Assembly (NCBI RefSeq): GCF_019431375.1
Contig: NZ_CP080267.1
Location: 1,922,001 to 1,986,000, forward strand
DNA length: 64,000 nt
Source: Alcanivorax sp.
GTDB lineage: Bacteria > Pseudomonadota > Gammaproteobacteria > Pseudomonadales > Alcanivoracaceae
Reading direction: 5' to 3'
The position numbers and the translations under genes are program-made. Shown here in pieces: positions 17,039-26,681 of this stretch (its first letter is position 1; every line of letters starts with the position of its first letter). Below the pieces are notes generated by a model that worked only from the letters and a program-made list of their open reading frames with translations, had not been told where the DNA came from and ran no database searches.

Positions 17039-20026
17039 TTACAGGATTTGTTCAAGTTTGCGCACCAGCGCCAGGTCACCGTCGACGCGCATGTCGCCCT
17101 TCTGGTACAAGGTGCTCAAGGCCACCTTGCCGGCAATCAGGTCGGCAAGCTTGCTGTCGTCCAGCGTGATCACCGCCGCCGCGTCCTTCTCGCCGCTGAC
17201 GATGCCGGGCGACGAGGCGGATAGATCGATAAACCAGGCACTGTCTGGGCTCCGCACCTTGATCTGCAACACACCACCCTGTCCACCAATGGCCGACAGT
17301 TTTTCCGCCAGCTCCGGCAGCACTTTCTCCGCCTGCGGTGCTTTCTGCTTTTTCGGTTGTGCGGTAGCGGTATCCGGCTGGCCGGAGGCCAATCGCTTGT
17401 CGCGTGCCTGCTCCACCAGCTTAGGGTCCATGTCCTGCAACACGGTGAGCTTGTTGGAGGCCATCACGTTACCTCCGATCTTCAGATCGCCACCAAAAAA
17501 CAGTTTCTGTACCGCAGCCAGATCACCGCCAAACAGGGTCGGGGCATGTTTGCTGTCCAACTCCAGCGTCACATCCGCCTTGTCCAGCTGGCCCGCCCCG
17601 GCGGTACCCGGTGCGTTTTTCAGATCAATATAGAAATCCTGATCCGGGTTGCTGAACGCAAACTGGAAGCTGGTAGCGGCCTTCTCGATCAGATCCGGGT
17701 TGTCAGCGATGAAGTGGCCGATGGCACTGAACACATCCGCCATGGTCGGCTCCTGCGATTCGACCGGTACTGCGACAGCTTGTGAACCACCACCGTCAGC
17801 CACGCGCTTGTCACGCGCCTGCTCGGCCAGTTTCGGGTCCATGTCCTGCAACACGGTCAACTTGTTGGACGCCATCACGTTGCCGGAAATTTTCAGCTCG
17901 CCACCGAAGAACAGTTTCTGCACCGCCGCAAGATCGCCACCAAACACGGTCGCCAGATGCTCGCTGTCCAGCGCCAGAGTCACGTCCGGTTTGTCGATCG
18001 TGCCAGGCCCTGCCGCGCCTGGTGCATTTTTCAGATCAATAAAGAACTGCTGATCCGGATTGCTGAACTCGAACTGGAAGCTGGTACCGGTCTGATCAAC
18101 CAGTTCCGGTTTCTGCTTGATGTAGGTCGCCACCGCCGCGAACACATCGTCAGGCGTCACCGCCTGCTCCACCTGCGGCGCAGACACTTCCTCGGCGGAC
18201 ACCTGTTCCGGCACCGGCGCTTCTGCCGGAATCTCCGAGAACAACTCGATGGCGGCATTCTTCAGCACCACCTCGTTACGCTCTTTCACCCAGGTTTCGA
18301 AGATGATGCGGTTATCGGATTCCTTCCACATGCGCGTTTCCAGGGTTTCACCCGGAAATACCGTCTTGGCAAAGCGCACCTTGATGCTCTTGAAATAACG
18401 GCCATCGTTATTGCTGAACGCCTTGATGACATGGCGTCCGGCATAACCGAAGGTACACAGCCCATGCAGGATCGGCTTGTCATAACCGAACGCCCTGGCA
18501 AACGCCGGGTCGGCGTGCAGCGGATTCCAGTCACCGCACAGGCGATACAGCAGCGTCTGGTTGGCGTCGGTTTTCTCTTCGATCACCGCATCCGGTTCAC
18601 GTGCGGGCGGCACATTGATCTCGCCGGAATCGCCCCGCTCACCGCCCCAGCCGCCGGCGTCTTTCACGAACGAGGTCATCTCGTTGTAGGCCACCTCGTT
18701 ACCATTCTCGTCGGTGGAGGTAATGGCGAAGGTGACCACCGCGTTCGGGTCCTTGTCCAGCGCCTTCTTGAACTTGAAGGTATGTTTCAGCTTGGCATGG
18801 GGCGGCAGTGGCCGCTTGATTTCGGTGTATTGCTCGCCATGCAGCAACCGGTCGAAGCCAAAGTTCATCCCTGGCAGAGCCAGCGCGCCTTCTTTTGCTG
18901 CCTTTAGCATCGCGCCGATCTGTGGCATGACGCCATAGGTGGGCAACGCCTGGAAATTGCCACCCAGCTCGTAGACGAACTTCAGTTCATCCTTGTCGAG
19001 CGGATCACGTGCGGCGCCCACACTTAGGGCATACAACGACAGGTCATTTTCATCATAGGACGATTCCAGCTCGAGGCTTTCCTTGCTGGCCACATCCAGA
19101 TCGATGAATTCGTTGCCGCCCAGTGACGGGTTGTTGATGTTGTCGAGAATCGGCGAGAAGGATTCGTTGACATTGGATGGATGCTCCGCATCGGTAAAGT
19201 CGGTGATCTTGCCCCAACGACGCGCTACATCATCAACACTGAAGGCCTTGCCAAGGGGGAAGCTATTGCCCTGGCTACGTTCCCAGCGCAACTTGCTGAT
19301 GAAGCCGGCACCCACTTCGAAGATACCCTTGGTTTCTTCGCACTTTTCATGGCACAACCAGGCCACCAGCGGACTGACCGCTTCTGGCTTGAGGTTTTCC
19401 AGCAAATTCGGCGGCATGATGGTTTCAGTCAGCCGAGAGGCCGCAATCGGCGCAATGGTATTCACATGAATGTTTTTGCTGCGACCTTCCTCCGCCAGAC
19501 AGTTGGCCAGCCCGGCCAGACCCAACTTGGCAGCACAGTAGTTGGCCTGACCAAAGTTACCGTAGAGGCCGGCTGCCGAGGTCGTCATGATGATGCGGCC
19601 ATAGCCCTTCTCACGCATGATCGGCCAAGCCGCATGGGTGACGCTCATGGAACCTTCCAGATGGACTTTCAACACCAAGTCCCAGTCCTGCTTCGACATC
19701 TTGGCAAAACTGACGTCACGCAGGATGCCGGCATTGTTGACCACGATGTCCACAGTGCCGAAGCTATCCAACGCGGTTTGTACTATCGACTCGCCGTTTT
19801 CCACCGAGTCATAGTTGGCAACCGCCTCCCCTCCCATGGCCCGGATCTCATCCACCACCTTGTCTGCGGCAGACGACGACTTGCCATCACCGTGGGCGCT
19901 GCCACCCAGGTCGTTAACCACCACCTTGCAGCCACGCGCGGCCAGGGTCAGGGCATGCTGCCGGCCCAGCCCGCCCCCGGCACCGGTGACAATGGCTACA
20001 CGATCATCAAAACGAAGTTCTGCCAT
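17039..20026 (-). CDS. MFE-2-like multifunctional beta-oxidation protein with three SCP2 domains
   Basis: 995 residues. An SDR domain at 1-250 (TGAGGGLGR at 14-22, NNAG at 97-100, Y163/K167 in YCAAK) acts as (3R)-hydroxyacyl-CoA dehydrogenase. A MaoC-type hotdog region at about 330-600 has the hydratase-2 motif YRLCGDWNPLHADPAFA with D499 and H504. Three SCP2 sterol-carrier domains follow at about 625-740, 761-877 and 900-995. SCP2-1 and SCP2-2 are close to identical (both contain GGDLAAVQKLFFGG and NVMASNKLTVLQDMDPKL), also at DNA level, so this is a recent internal duplication; SCP2-3 is diverged. Linkers are rich in Ala, Pro and Glu. The SDR-hydratase-SCP2 order is that of eukaryotic peroxisomal MFE-2, which has one SCP2. 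Likely substrates are branched or bulky acyl-CoAs (inference). Second gene of the operon. Confidence 0.92.
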   Translation of the reverse strand: MAELRFDDRVAIVTGAGGGLGRQHALTLAARGCKVVVNDLGGSAHGDGKSSSAADKVVDEIRAMGGEAVANYDSVENGESIVQTALDSFGTVDIVVNNAGILRDVSFAKMSKQDWDLVLKVHLEGSMSVTHAAWPIMREKGYGRIIMTTSAAGLYGNFGQANYCAAKLGLAGLANCLAEEGRSKNIHVNTIAPIAASRLTETIMPPNLLENLKPEAVSPLVAWLCHEKCEETKGIFEVGAGFISKLRWERSQGNSFPLGKAFSVDDVARRWGKITDFTDAEHPSNVNESFSPILDNINNPSLGGNEFIDLDVASKESLELESSYDENDLSLYALSVGAARDPLDKDELKFVYELGGNFQALPTYGVMPQIGAMLKAAKEGALALPGMNFGFDRLLHGEQYTEIKRPLPPHAKLKHTFKFKKALDKDPNAVVTFAITSTDENGNEVAYNEMTSFVKDAGGWGGERGDSGEINVPPAREPDAVIEEKTDANQTLLYRLCGDWNPLHADPAFARAFGYDKPILHGLCTFGYAGRHVIKAFSNNDGRYFKSIKVRFAKTVFPGETLETRMWKESDNRIIFETWVKERNEVVLKNAAIELFSEIPAEAPVPEQVSAEEVSAPQVEQAVTPDDVFAAVATYIKQKPELVDQTGTSFQFEFSNPDQQFFIDLKNAPGAAGPGTIDKPDVTLALDSEHLATVFGGDLAAVQKLFFGGELKISGNVMASNKLTVLQDMDPKLAEQARDKRVADGGGSQAVAVPVESQEPTMADVFSAIGHFIADNPDLIEKAATSFQFAFSNPDQDFYIDLKNAPGTAGAGQLDKADVTLELDSKHAPTLFGGDLAAVQKLFFGGDLKIGGNVMASNKLTVLQDMDPKLVEQARDKRLASGQPDTATAQPKKQKAPQAEKVLPELAEKLSAIGGQGGVLQIKVRSPDSAWFIDLSASSPGIVSGEKDAAAVITLDDSKLADLIAGKVALSTLYQKGDMRVDGDLALVRKLEQIL

Positions 20027-20080
20027 GATACTTTCCTCTTTTCAATACAGGGCACACATGCCGTGCAGGGTCGAGAATCC

Positions 20081-21256
20081 TCAGATAGAGCGTGAAATAA
20101 GTTCTTTCATGATTTCGTTGGTGCCGCCGTAGATGCGGTTGGCACGGGTGTCGATGTAGGCTCGGGCGATCGGATACTCGAGCATGTAGCCATAGCCACC
20201 ATGCAGTTGCACACAGCGGTCAACCACCTTGCTGAGCAAATCGGATACCCAGTACTTGGCCGCACAGGCAGCCTCGGGCGACAGGGAATTCTTCACCACC
20301 AGCTCCATACAGCGATCAACATAGACCCGTGCAATCTGGATTTCAGAACGCATCTCGGCCAATTCAAAGCGGGTGTTCTGGAATGCCGCCACCGGCTTGC
20401 CAAACGCCTGGCGCTGTTTCACATATTCCACGGTGGTTGCCAGCGCATGCTCGGCAGCCGACGAACAGATGATGGCGATCATCATCCGCTCCCAGGCCAG
20501 CTCCTTCATCAAGGCAATGAAACCCATGCCCTCGGCACCCAGCAGGTTTTCCTTGGGCACCTTGACGTTGTCGAAGAACAACTCGCAGGTGTCCTGCCCG
20601 CGCATGCCGACTTTCTTCAGCGGCTTGCCCTTGGAGAAGCCCTCGCGATCCGCCTCAATAATCATCAGGGACACACTTTGTGCACCCAGCTCAGCCGGCC
20701 CGGTACGCACCGCCACCACCGCCATGTCACAGAGGTAACCGTTGGTGATAAAGATTTTCGAGCCATTTACCACGTAGTGATCGCCCTCAAGGGTGGCCGT
20801 GGTCTTGATACGTTGAAGATCGGAACCGGTACCCGGCTCGGTCATGGCCACGGCAGTGACCGCTTCACCGGTGGCCATTTTGGGCAGCCACTGGCTTTTC
20901 TGTTCATGGGAACCAAAGTTGTTGATGTAGTTGGCAACAATGTCCGAGTGCAGGGCAAAGCCGCTGGCCGAATCCCCCACCCTCGCCTGCTCCTCCATCA
21001 GTATCATCGAATAGAGACGGTCAACGCCGCAGCCGCCGTACTCTTCAGGCATCGTTGGACACAGCAGCCCCAGCTCCCCCGCCTTGTTCCACAGTTCACG
21101 ATCAATATGTTGCTGCTCCTCCCACTTCTCGTGGTAAGGGGAGATTTCAGTCTCGAAGAAACGCCTTGCTGTGGCGCGGAACGCCTCATGGTCTTCATTG
21201 AAGAGAGTACGGGGGATCATCGGCGATACAGCCGCCGGTACATGCACATCACTCAT
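20081..21256 (-). CDS. Acyl-CoA dehydrogenase
   Basis: 391-residue flavoenzyme introducing the trans-2 double bond. It has the FAD/substrate motifs VAMTEPGTGSDLQ and KIFITNG, the arginine-rich KQRQAFGKP helix, QLHGGYGYM, and the C-terminal IYGGTNEIMKELI. The ATG at 21256 is chosen over 21322 because the longer form adds residues that read through the promoter region. It is the first gene of the minus-strand operon with the MFE-2 protein and the thiolase, and diverges from a TetR gene. Confidence 0.93.
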   Translation of the reverse strand: MSDVHVPAAVSPMIPRTLFNEDHEAFRATARRFFETEISPYHEKWEEQQHIDRELWNKAGELGLLCPTMPEEYGGCGVDRLYSMILMEEQARVGDSASGFALHSDIVANYINNFGSHEQKSQWLPKMATGEAVTAVAMTEPGTGSDLQRIKTTATLEGDHYVVNGSKIFITNGYLCDMAVVAVRTGPAELGAQSVSLMIIEADREGFSKGKPLKKVGMRGQDTCELFFDNVKVPKENLLGAEGMGFIALMKELAWERMMIAIICSSAAEHALATTVEYVKQRQAFGKPVAAFQNTRFELAEMRSEIQIARVYVDRCMELVVKNSLSPEAACAAKYWVSDLLSKVVDRCVQLHGGYGYMLEYPIARAYIDTRANRIYGGTNEIMKELISRSI

Positions 21257-21305
21257 TACAGGCTTCCAACGTTGATTCAGGAACAATGGCAAGACTTTAT
21301 AACTT

Positions 21306-21322
21306 ACAATACGTACGTTCAA
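21306..21322. promoter_or_regulatory. Candidate TetR operator in the divergent region
   Basis: The perfect palindrome ACGTACGT (21311-21318) sits inside a partly symmetric stretch, TTACAATACGTACGTTCAA, between the divergent acyl-CoA dehydrogenase operon and the TetR gene. It is short, and I base this only on symmetry and position. Confidence 0.3.
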
Positions 21323-21417
21323 CTTGTTTATTGGCGAGCTACGCTACAATCCATTTATCATTTAGAATCAGGCCTCTGCATCCCAGTGACCATGCTCAGT
21401 AATAGACAGAGAACGCG

Positions 21418-22083
21418 ATGAATGCTCAACGACGCACCCAGGAACAACGTAGCGACGCCATGCGGGAACGCATCATTCAGGCAGTGCTCACCTGTCTAGA
21501 GAAGGATGGATTCGCTGGCACCACCGTCAGTCGCATTATCAACATCGCTGGCGTATCTAGGGGCGCCCCACTACACCATTTCTCTAGTAAAGCAGACATG
21601 ATCGCTGCGGCAGCTGAGCATTTAATTCGCCAGCACTATATTCAGCTGGGTAAAGCCATCGCCAAACTCCATGGATCTGAAGATCGACTAGAAGCCCTTA
21701 TCTTTGGTGCATGGAAGAATGTTTTCGATCAGCCGGAATTTATCCCGTTGATGCAACTATTGACAGCCAGCCAACATGACCCTGAGCTTGCATCCATTTT
21801 GCAACGTGTCTGGACTTCCAATTACTTCATCGTCGGTAACGCGGCAGACCATTATCTGGAGGCCATTAGTGAAGACACCGATGTGCGCTCGATGATGATG
21901 TTGACGCAATGGCTGTTGCGCGGCATGGCGCAGGATTTGCACATCGTTGCCGACAAAACGCTCTTTGACCGCTATCTCAAAGTCTGGTGCAACATGCTCG
22001 CCGTTCATCTGCGAGCCCGTGCAGATGTAAACGACCCACCGCCTTACCCGCCCAAGTGGGAACTACCGCTGAGCGATGCTTGA
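21418..22083 (+). CDS. TetR/AcrR family regulator
   Basis: 221 residues. The N-terminal helix-turn-helix spans about 17-63: IIQAVLTCLEKDGFAGTTVS, then GVSRGAPLHHFSSKADMI, the canonical TetR recognition helix and turn. The C-terminal part is a typical ligand domain. It is divergent from the acyl-CoA dehydrogenase/MFE-2/thiolase operon with 160 bases between, so it probably represses that operon and responds to an acyl-CoA or related ligand (inference). The base composition is somewhat more A/T-rich than that of the core genes. Confidence 0.88.
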   Translation: MNAQRRTQEQRSDAMRERIIQAVLTCLEKDGFAGTTVSRIINIAGVSRGAPLHHFSSKADMIAAAAEHLIRQHYIQLGKAIAKLHGSEDRLEALIFGAWKNVFDQPEFIPLMQLLTASQHDPELASILQRVWTSNYFIVGNAADHYLEAISEDTDVRSMMMLTQWLLRGMAQDLHIVADKTLFDRYLKVWCNMLAVHLRARADVNDPPPYPPKWELPLSDA

Positions 22084-22269
22084 CCGCCCCACTTGGGCTT
22101 GCGGCATCTCTACACATAGCTACGTTGTCGTTAACACCCAACGAATAAAGCTGTATATCGACCATGTCCACGCCACTTGATTGCTCAGATCGACCTTCGG
22201 TACCGGATACGGTTTCCGTTGACACAAGTCGTCATCGAGACTATTGGAGATAGCAATTCTTGCAGTGCT

Positions 22270-23502
22270 TCAGATTAAAGACTTCAGTTCGATATTCGGA
22301 TTAGACAACACTTCAGCGCTGACACTCTTGCGCAGTTTAACCAACTGTTTACCCACCATGAATGCAACTGGAAAATTGACTGCATCAACAGCAATAACAT
22401 GACCAAGACATAGATAGAAAACTGCGAATTCCTTGTCAAGGATACTGCCACGCAGTACACGCTGGTCATGATTTTGGGACAATCCTACCATCTGCAAACG
22501 AACATCATACTGGTTCGACCAGAACCAGGGAGGGCTATCGTAGGGCTTTTCTTCACTCATAAGTGTAGCTGCCGCCGTACGAGCTTGCTCAACAGCGTTA
22601 GCGACTGATTCAAGACGCTGCCTTTTGTCGAAGAACAGATTATGATGGCGGGTACAATCTCCTATCGCCAGAATGTCTGGGTCATCGGTGCGGGTAAATT
22701 CATCGACGACAACGCCATCATCGCAAAGCAGGCCAGCATTTTCAGCCAAGGCCGTTTCTGGTATGACACCAATCGAAACGAGAACGATGTCCGCTGACAC
22801 CTTACCCCCATCGGCCAAGGTCACACCATTCACGCACCCTTGATCATCTGATTCAAAACCAATTACGGCCGCCCCCAGACGAACATCGACTCCTGCACTC
22901 GTGTGTTTGGCGTAGAGAAATTCAGATATCTCTGGCCCAGTAACACGCTGCATTAAGCGCTCGGCAGCTTCCAAGACAGTAACTTTAACACCTTGCTTAG
23001 TCGCACTGGCAGCCACTTCAAGTCCGATATACCCGCCCCCCACGATAACCAGGCGTTTGCCGGGTACTAGCTCACGACGCAGGGCATCTGTGTCCTCGAT
23101 ACCATGCAAATAATGAATACCTTTCAAGTCTGAACCCCGCACGTTAAGACGGCGGACATGTGAGCCAGTGGCCAAGACCAGTTGGTCGTACTTTAAAGTG
23201 CTTTGATCTGACAAAATGAGGCTTTTGTCGTCTCTGTTAATCTGTTCTACGCGCACGCCGAGCTGTAATTGCTGCCCCGCTTTCTCGTAGATTGAAGGCG
23301 GTTTAAGGTATAAAGACGCCTTATCAACCTCCCCCGCGAGATAATTCTTGGACAAGGGCGGTCGCTGATAGGGAGGGTGCAGCTCTTCGCTAACCATAAC
23401 CACTTTGTGAGGGTATTTTTTTTGCAGCAAGGCGGTCAAAAGTGTTCCTGCTGCGTGTCCACCACCAATAATGACGGTGACCTCTTTATTTTTGTTAATC
23501 AT
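22270..23502 (-). CDS. NAD(P)H-ferredoxin reductase of the CYP153 system
   Basis: 410-residue FAD protein of the putidaredoxin/rhodocoxin reductase type. It has the FAD motif VIIGGGHAAGTLL, the YQRPPLSK segment typical of this group, the NAD(P) motif VIVGGGYIGLEVAA, and the ILAIGDCTRHHN segment that binds flavin. It should pass electrons from NAD(P)H to the [2Fe-2S] ferredoxin encoded at 26682 and so to the P450. It is the last gene of the operon, in the position ferredoxin reductase has in A. borkumensis. A gap of 97 bases separates it from the GMC gene. Confidence 0.9.
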   Translation of the reverse strand: MINKNKEVTVIIGGGHAAGTLLTALLQKKYPHKVVMVSEELHPPYQRPPLSKNYLAGEVDKASLYLKPPSIYEKAGQQLQLGVRVEQINRDDKSLILSDQSTLKYDQLVLATGSHVRRLNVRGSDLKGIHYLHGIEDTDALRRELVPGKRLVIVGGGYIGLEVAASATKQGVKVTVLEAAERLMQRVTGPEISEFLYAKHTSAGVDVRLGAAVIGFESDDQGCVNGVTLADGGKVSADIVLVSIGVIPETALAENAGLLCDDGVVVDEFTRTDDPDILAIGDCTRHHNLFFDKRQRLESVANAVEQARTAAATLMSEEKPYDSPPWFWSNQYDVRLQMVGLSQNHDQRVLRGSILDKEFAVFYLCLGHVIAVDAVNFPVAFMVGKQLVKLRKSVSAEVLSNPNIELKSLI

Positions 23503-23599
23503 AACCTGTCTCTTTCTATGCGTACTGAAACCGAGTTACCCACAAAAAATTCATGAATAACTATAACTTGCAACATCATCCGAGCTAAACACATGATGC

Positions 23600-25255
23600 C
23601 TAAAATCCAGCCACCGCGGCGTCCTCAAGTATCATATCTGCCCCTTTCTCTCCAATCATGGTCGCCGGCTGATTGGTATTTCCGCCAACCAGGGTTGGCA
23701 TGATAGACGCATCAACTACCCGCAACGACTGCAAGCCACGCACACGGAGACGAGGGTCGACCACTGCCATATGATCAATCCCCATCTTACAAGTGCCGAC
23801 CGGGTGGTATGCGGACTCACCATTACGGCGCACCCACTCGGTGAGACTCGCGTCATCCTGTATTTCCAGCCCTGGTGAAATTTCTACATCCTGATGAAAA
23901 TAAAGTGCACGCTGGGACAAAATATTACGAACAAGCCGAACACCACGAATGAGTTGTTCGACATCGGCAGGGTCAGCCATGTAATTGGGGTCAATCAATG
24001 GTGCAGCGAGCGGATCAGCACTGTGTAAACCAATGCGGCCCCGGGACAAGGGCCTGAGCCCATAGATCATTACAATGTAGCCATAGCCACTCATTGCAAT
24101 TTTCATGTCACGGCCGTGATCAGCGTACAGCATTGGCCCAAAGTGCAATTGCAGATCAGGTATCGGTTGCTCTTCTTGGGAGCAGATGAATCCGCCTGCC
24201 TCAGCGCCATTGCTAGACAGCACACCTCGACGACCGCTCAGGTATTGCATTAAGGCCCGCCCCCCCTTCAACCAATAGCTCGGATGCATCGATATTCCCA
24301 GTCGGCTTCGCGATCTGACCCGTACAAAAACGTCAACATGATCTTGAAGATTACGCCCCACCCCCTCCAGCGAATGACGCAGCTCAATGCCATGTCGAGC
24401 AAGCTCCTCGCGGGGGCCGACACCTGACAGCATAAGCAGTTGTGGCGAGTTGAATGCACCGCCGCATAGGATAACCTCCCGCTTGGCATGAGCTCTAACC
24501 AAACTTTTTGCGTGGCGATACTCGACACCAATAGCGCGAGCCCCATCAAACAGCACGCGGGTAACATGTGCATCGCTGCGAATGGTCAAGTTAGATCGAC
24601 CCTCAGCAGGCTCAAGATAAGCACGCGCATTACTGCAACGGGAACCATCCTTCTGATAGGTGTAGTAATAGCCGACGCCTTCCTGATCAGGGCCGTTGAA
24701 GTCCCGATTGCGTCGATACCCCGCCTGTACTGATGCCTCGACAAACGCCGTACTCAACGGGTTTGTATAACGCCGCTCCGCCACATTGAGAGGCCCATCC
24801 TGACCGTGGAAGCCTGCGGTACCCGGCACCATCTCAGGCTCGTAATGTTCTGACTTACGAAAATACGGCAACACCTCGGCGTATGACCAACCGTTACACC
24901 CCTGCCGTGCCCACTCGTCGTAGTCCCTGGCGTGACCACGGATATAGACTTGGGCGTTAATCCCACTCGAACCGCCAAGCATCTTGCCCCGCGGCTGGAA
25001 CAACGAGCGACCATACATGTGGCGCTGTGGTTCAGTATAGAACTGCCAGTTGAAACGGCGACTGAACATCAACTGCAAAAATCCAAGAGGCGTGTTGACG
25101 AAAGGGTTTCGGCGACTCTGGGGCCCGGCTTCGAGTAGCAACACCGTATAGAGGCCACTCTCAGACAAACGATTGGCTACCGCGCACCCTGCTGAGCCAG
25201 CGCCAACAACGATATAATCGAATTGTTCAGTCGCCAGACTGGTCAAACCTTTCAT
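23600..25255 (-). CDS. GMC-family alcohol dehydrogenase (AlkJ-like)
   Basis: 551-residue FAD-dependent oxidoreductase of the glucose-methanol-choline family. It has the FAD motif YIVVGAGSAGCAVANRL at the N-terminus, PRGKMLGGSSGINAQVYIRG (GMC signature 1), VILCGGAFNSPQLLMLSGVG (signature 2) and the C-terminal HPVGTCKMG, whose His is the likely base. Membrane-associated AlkJ relatives oxidise medium-chain alcohols from alkane hydroxylation to aldehydes. Its ATG overlaps the end of the P450 gene by one base, so the two are translationally coupled. A second GMC protein is encoded at 42822. Confidence 0.92.
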   Translation of the reverse strand: MKGLTSLATEQFDYIVVGAGSAGCAVANRLSESGLYTVLLLEAGPQSRRNPFVNTPLGFLQLMFSRRFNWQFYTEPQRHMYGRSLFQPRGKMLGGSSGINAQVYIRGHARDYDEWARQGCNGWSYAEVLPYFRKSEHYEPEMVPGTAGFHGQDGPLNVAERRYTNPLSTAFVEASVQAGYRRNRDFNGPDQEGVGYYYTYQKDGSRCSNARAYLEPAEGRSNLTIRSDAHVTRVLFDGARAIGVEYRHAKSLVRAHAKREVILCGGAFNSPQLLMLSGVGPREELARHGIELRHSLEGVGRNLQDHVDVFVRVRSRSRLGISMHPSYWLKGGRALMQYLSGRRGVLSSNGAEAGGFICSQEEQPIPDLQLHFGPMLYADHGRDMKIAMSGYGYIVMIYGLRPLSRGRIGLHSADPLAAPLIDPNYMADPADVEQLIRGVRLVRNILSQRALYFHQDVEISPGLEIQDDASLTEWVRRNGESAYHPVGTCKMGIDHMAVVDPRLRVRGLQSLRVVDASIMPTLVGGNTNQPATMIGEKGADMILEDAAVAGF

Positions 25256-26667
25256 TAATTTTTTGCCGTCAGTTTGACCATCAACTTCGAATAACCGCGC
25301 ACAAAGTTCGACTGTACACGCTCCGGCTCATCGACCACTTCGATATTTTCGAAGCGCTTGAGCAGTTCTTCCCACAAAATCCGCAATTGCAATTCGGCCA
25401 GGCGGTTGCCCATACAACGGTGAATACCGTAACCAAAAGAAATATGGTTGCGTGCATCCTTGCGATCAATAATAAGTTGATCGGGGTTTTCAAACTTGCG
25501 TTCATCCCGATTTCCTGAGGCATACCACATTAAAACCCGGTCCCCTTTCTTGATGGTCTGGCCACGAAGCTCAACGTCCTGTGTCGCAACCCTGCGCATG
25601 TTGGCCAGCGGGGTTTGCCAACGGATGATTTCCGAAACCATATTCGGAATCAACTCCGGTTTTGCCTTCAGTTTTCTAAATTCCTCGGGAAACTGATTCA
25701 AAGCCAGCACGCCACCACTCATCGAGTTGCGAGTGGTATCATTTCCACCAACAATAAGCAGCGCCAGATTCCCGATAAACTCCATCGGCCGATTGATCAG
25801 GTCTTTTGTATCTTCGTTGCTCTGCAGCATACTGATCAAATCGAAACCGGGTTCTTCGCCGGAAGCACGTCGCGCCTCCTTGTCTCGCCACAGCCTGGAG
25901 AACGCCCTCGCCATATCTGCCGCGTCATCAAACATGACATCTTCGTCGGTAAATTCTCCACCCGTGGCGGATGCCGCGCCAGACAAACGATCAGACCATT
26001 CAACGAGTTTGTGACGATCCTCATAAGGGAAATCCAGCAACGTAGCGAGCATACGGCCAGTCAGTTCTTTGGACACCGCCGGCACCCAATCGAAAGGTTT
26101 ATCCAGAGGCAAGCTGTCTAGCACTTCCGCCGCACGAGAACGAATCAGCCCTTCCATTTCTTTAAGGTTTTTCGGAGCAACGACGCCCTGCACCGCTCGG
26201 CGCTGTACATCATGTTTGGGCGGATCCATGGCGATAAACATTTCCACCGATAGTCCGTCCGGTGGATCACCCAGAATAATTTGCGGCTCAGAGGAAAACA
26301 GTTCATGGCTCTTGTCGACGAACAAAATATCTTCATAGCGCGTTATTGACCAGAAAGGCCCGAATGGACTGTTCTTCTGGTAATGTACCGGAGCTTCATC
26401 TCGTAACCGCTTAAAATAGGCGCGCCACTGATCTTGTCGATACAGAAAAGGGTTGCTGGTGTCGATATCTTCCAGTGCCAAGGTGCTAACATCAGGCAGG
26501 GGAGTTTCGACAAACTCCATTTGTGTGGAGCGAGAACCCACGGCCTTTCTCTTTGCCTTCATCAACATTTTCATGGTTTTAATCTGAAAATGCATTGGCA
26601 CCACTTTCGACGAAACGTTGAAAACCTTGGTCTGCAAACTGTTGCTTGAGCTTGTTTTTGTTGACAT
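25255..26667 (-). CDS. Cytochrome P450 alkane hydroxylase, CYP153 family
   Basis: 470 residues. The haem-binding loop is FGYGIHRCMGNRL with Cys418 as thiolate ligand. The I-helix is GGNDTTRNSM (threonine pair for oxygen activation) and the ExxR is in SEIIRWQTPL. The N-terminal region, with FVETPLPDV and IDTSNPFLYRQ, and the stretch GDPPDGLSVEMFIAMDPPKH are strongly CYP153-like. Class I bacterial enzyme needing ferredoxin and reductase, both encoded in this operon. It hydroxylates medium-chain alkanes at the terminal carbon. The ferredoxin gene lies immediately upstream (14 bases). Some low-level sequence differences from the A. borkumensis protein as I recall it suggest a different species or paralogue. 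Confidence 0.96.
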   Translation of the reverse strand: MSTKTSSSNSLQTKVFNVSSKVVPMHFQIKTMKMLMKAKRKAVGSRSTQMEFVETPLPDVSTLALEDIDTSNPFLYRQDQWRAYFKRLRDEAPVHYQKNSPFGPFWSITRYEDILFVDKSHELFSSEPQIILGDPPDGLSVEMFIAMDPPKHDVQRRAVQGVVAPKNLKEMEGLIRSRAAEVLDSLPLDKPFDWVPAVSKELTGRMLATLLDFPYEDRHKLVEWSDRLSGAASATGGEFTDEDVMFDDAADMARAFSRLWRDKEARRASGEEPGFDLISMLQSNEDTKDLINRPMEFIGNLALLIVGGNDTTRNSMSGGVLALNQFPEEFRKLKAKPELIPNMVSEIIRWQTPLANMRRVATQDVELRGQTIKKGDRVLMWYASGNRDERKFENPDQLIIDRKDARNHISFGYGIHRCMGNRLAELQLRILWEELLKRFENIEVVDEPERVQSNFVRGYSKLMVKLTAKN

Positions 26668-26681
26668 AGCTTTCTCCCTGC

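Noticed and set aside
16479..17633. 384-residue plus-strand frame opposite the thiolase and MFE-2 genes
   Set aside because: Antisense shadow; the minus-strand proteins have full catalytic motifs.
17387..18154. Near-identical DNA stretches as a mobile or CRISPR-type repeat
   Set aside because: They are two in-frame SCP2 domains of one protein, explained by internal gene duplication.
20201..21421. 406-residue plus-strand frame opposite the acyl-CoA dehydrogenase
   Set aside because: Antisense shadow with no recognisable motif; the real gene is on the minus strand.
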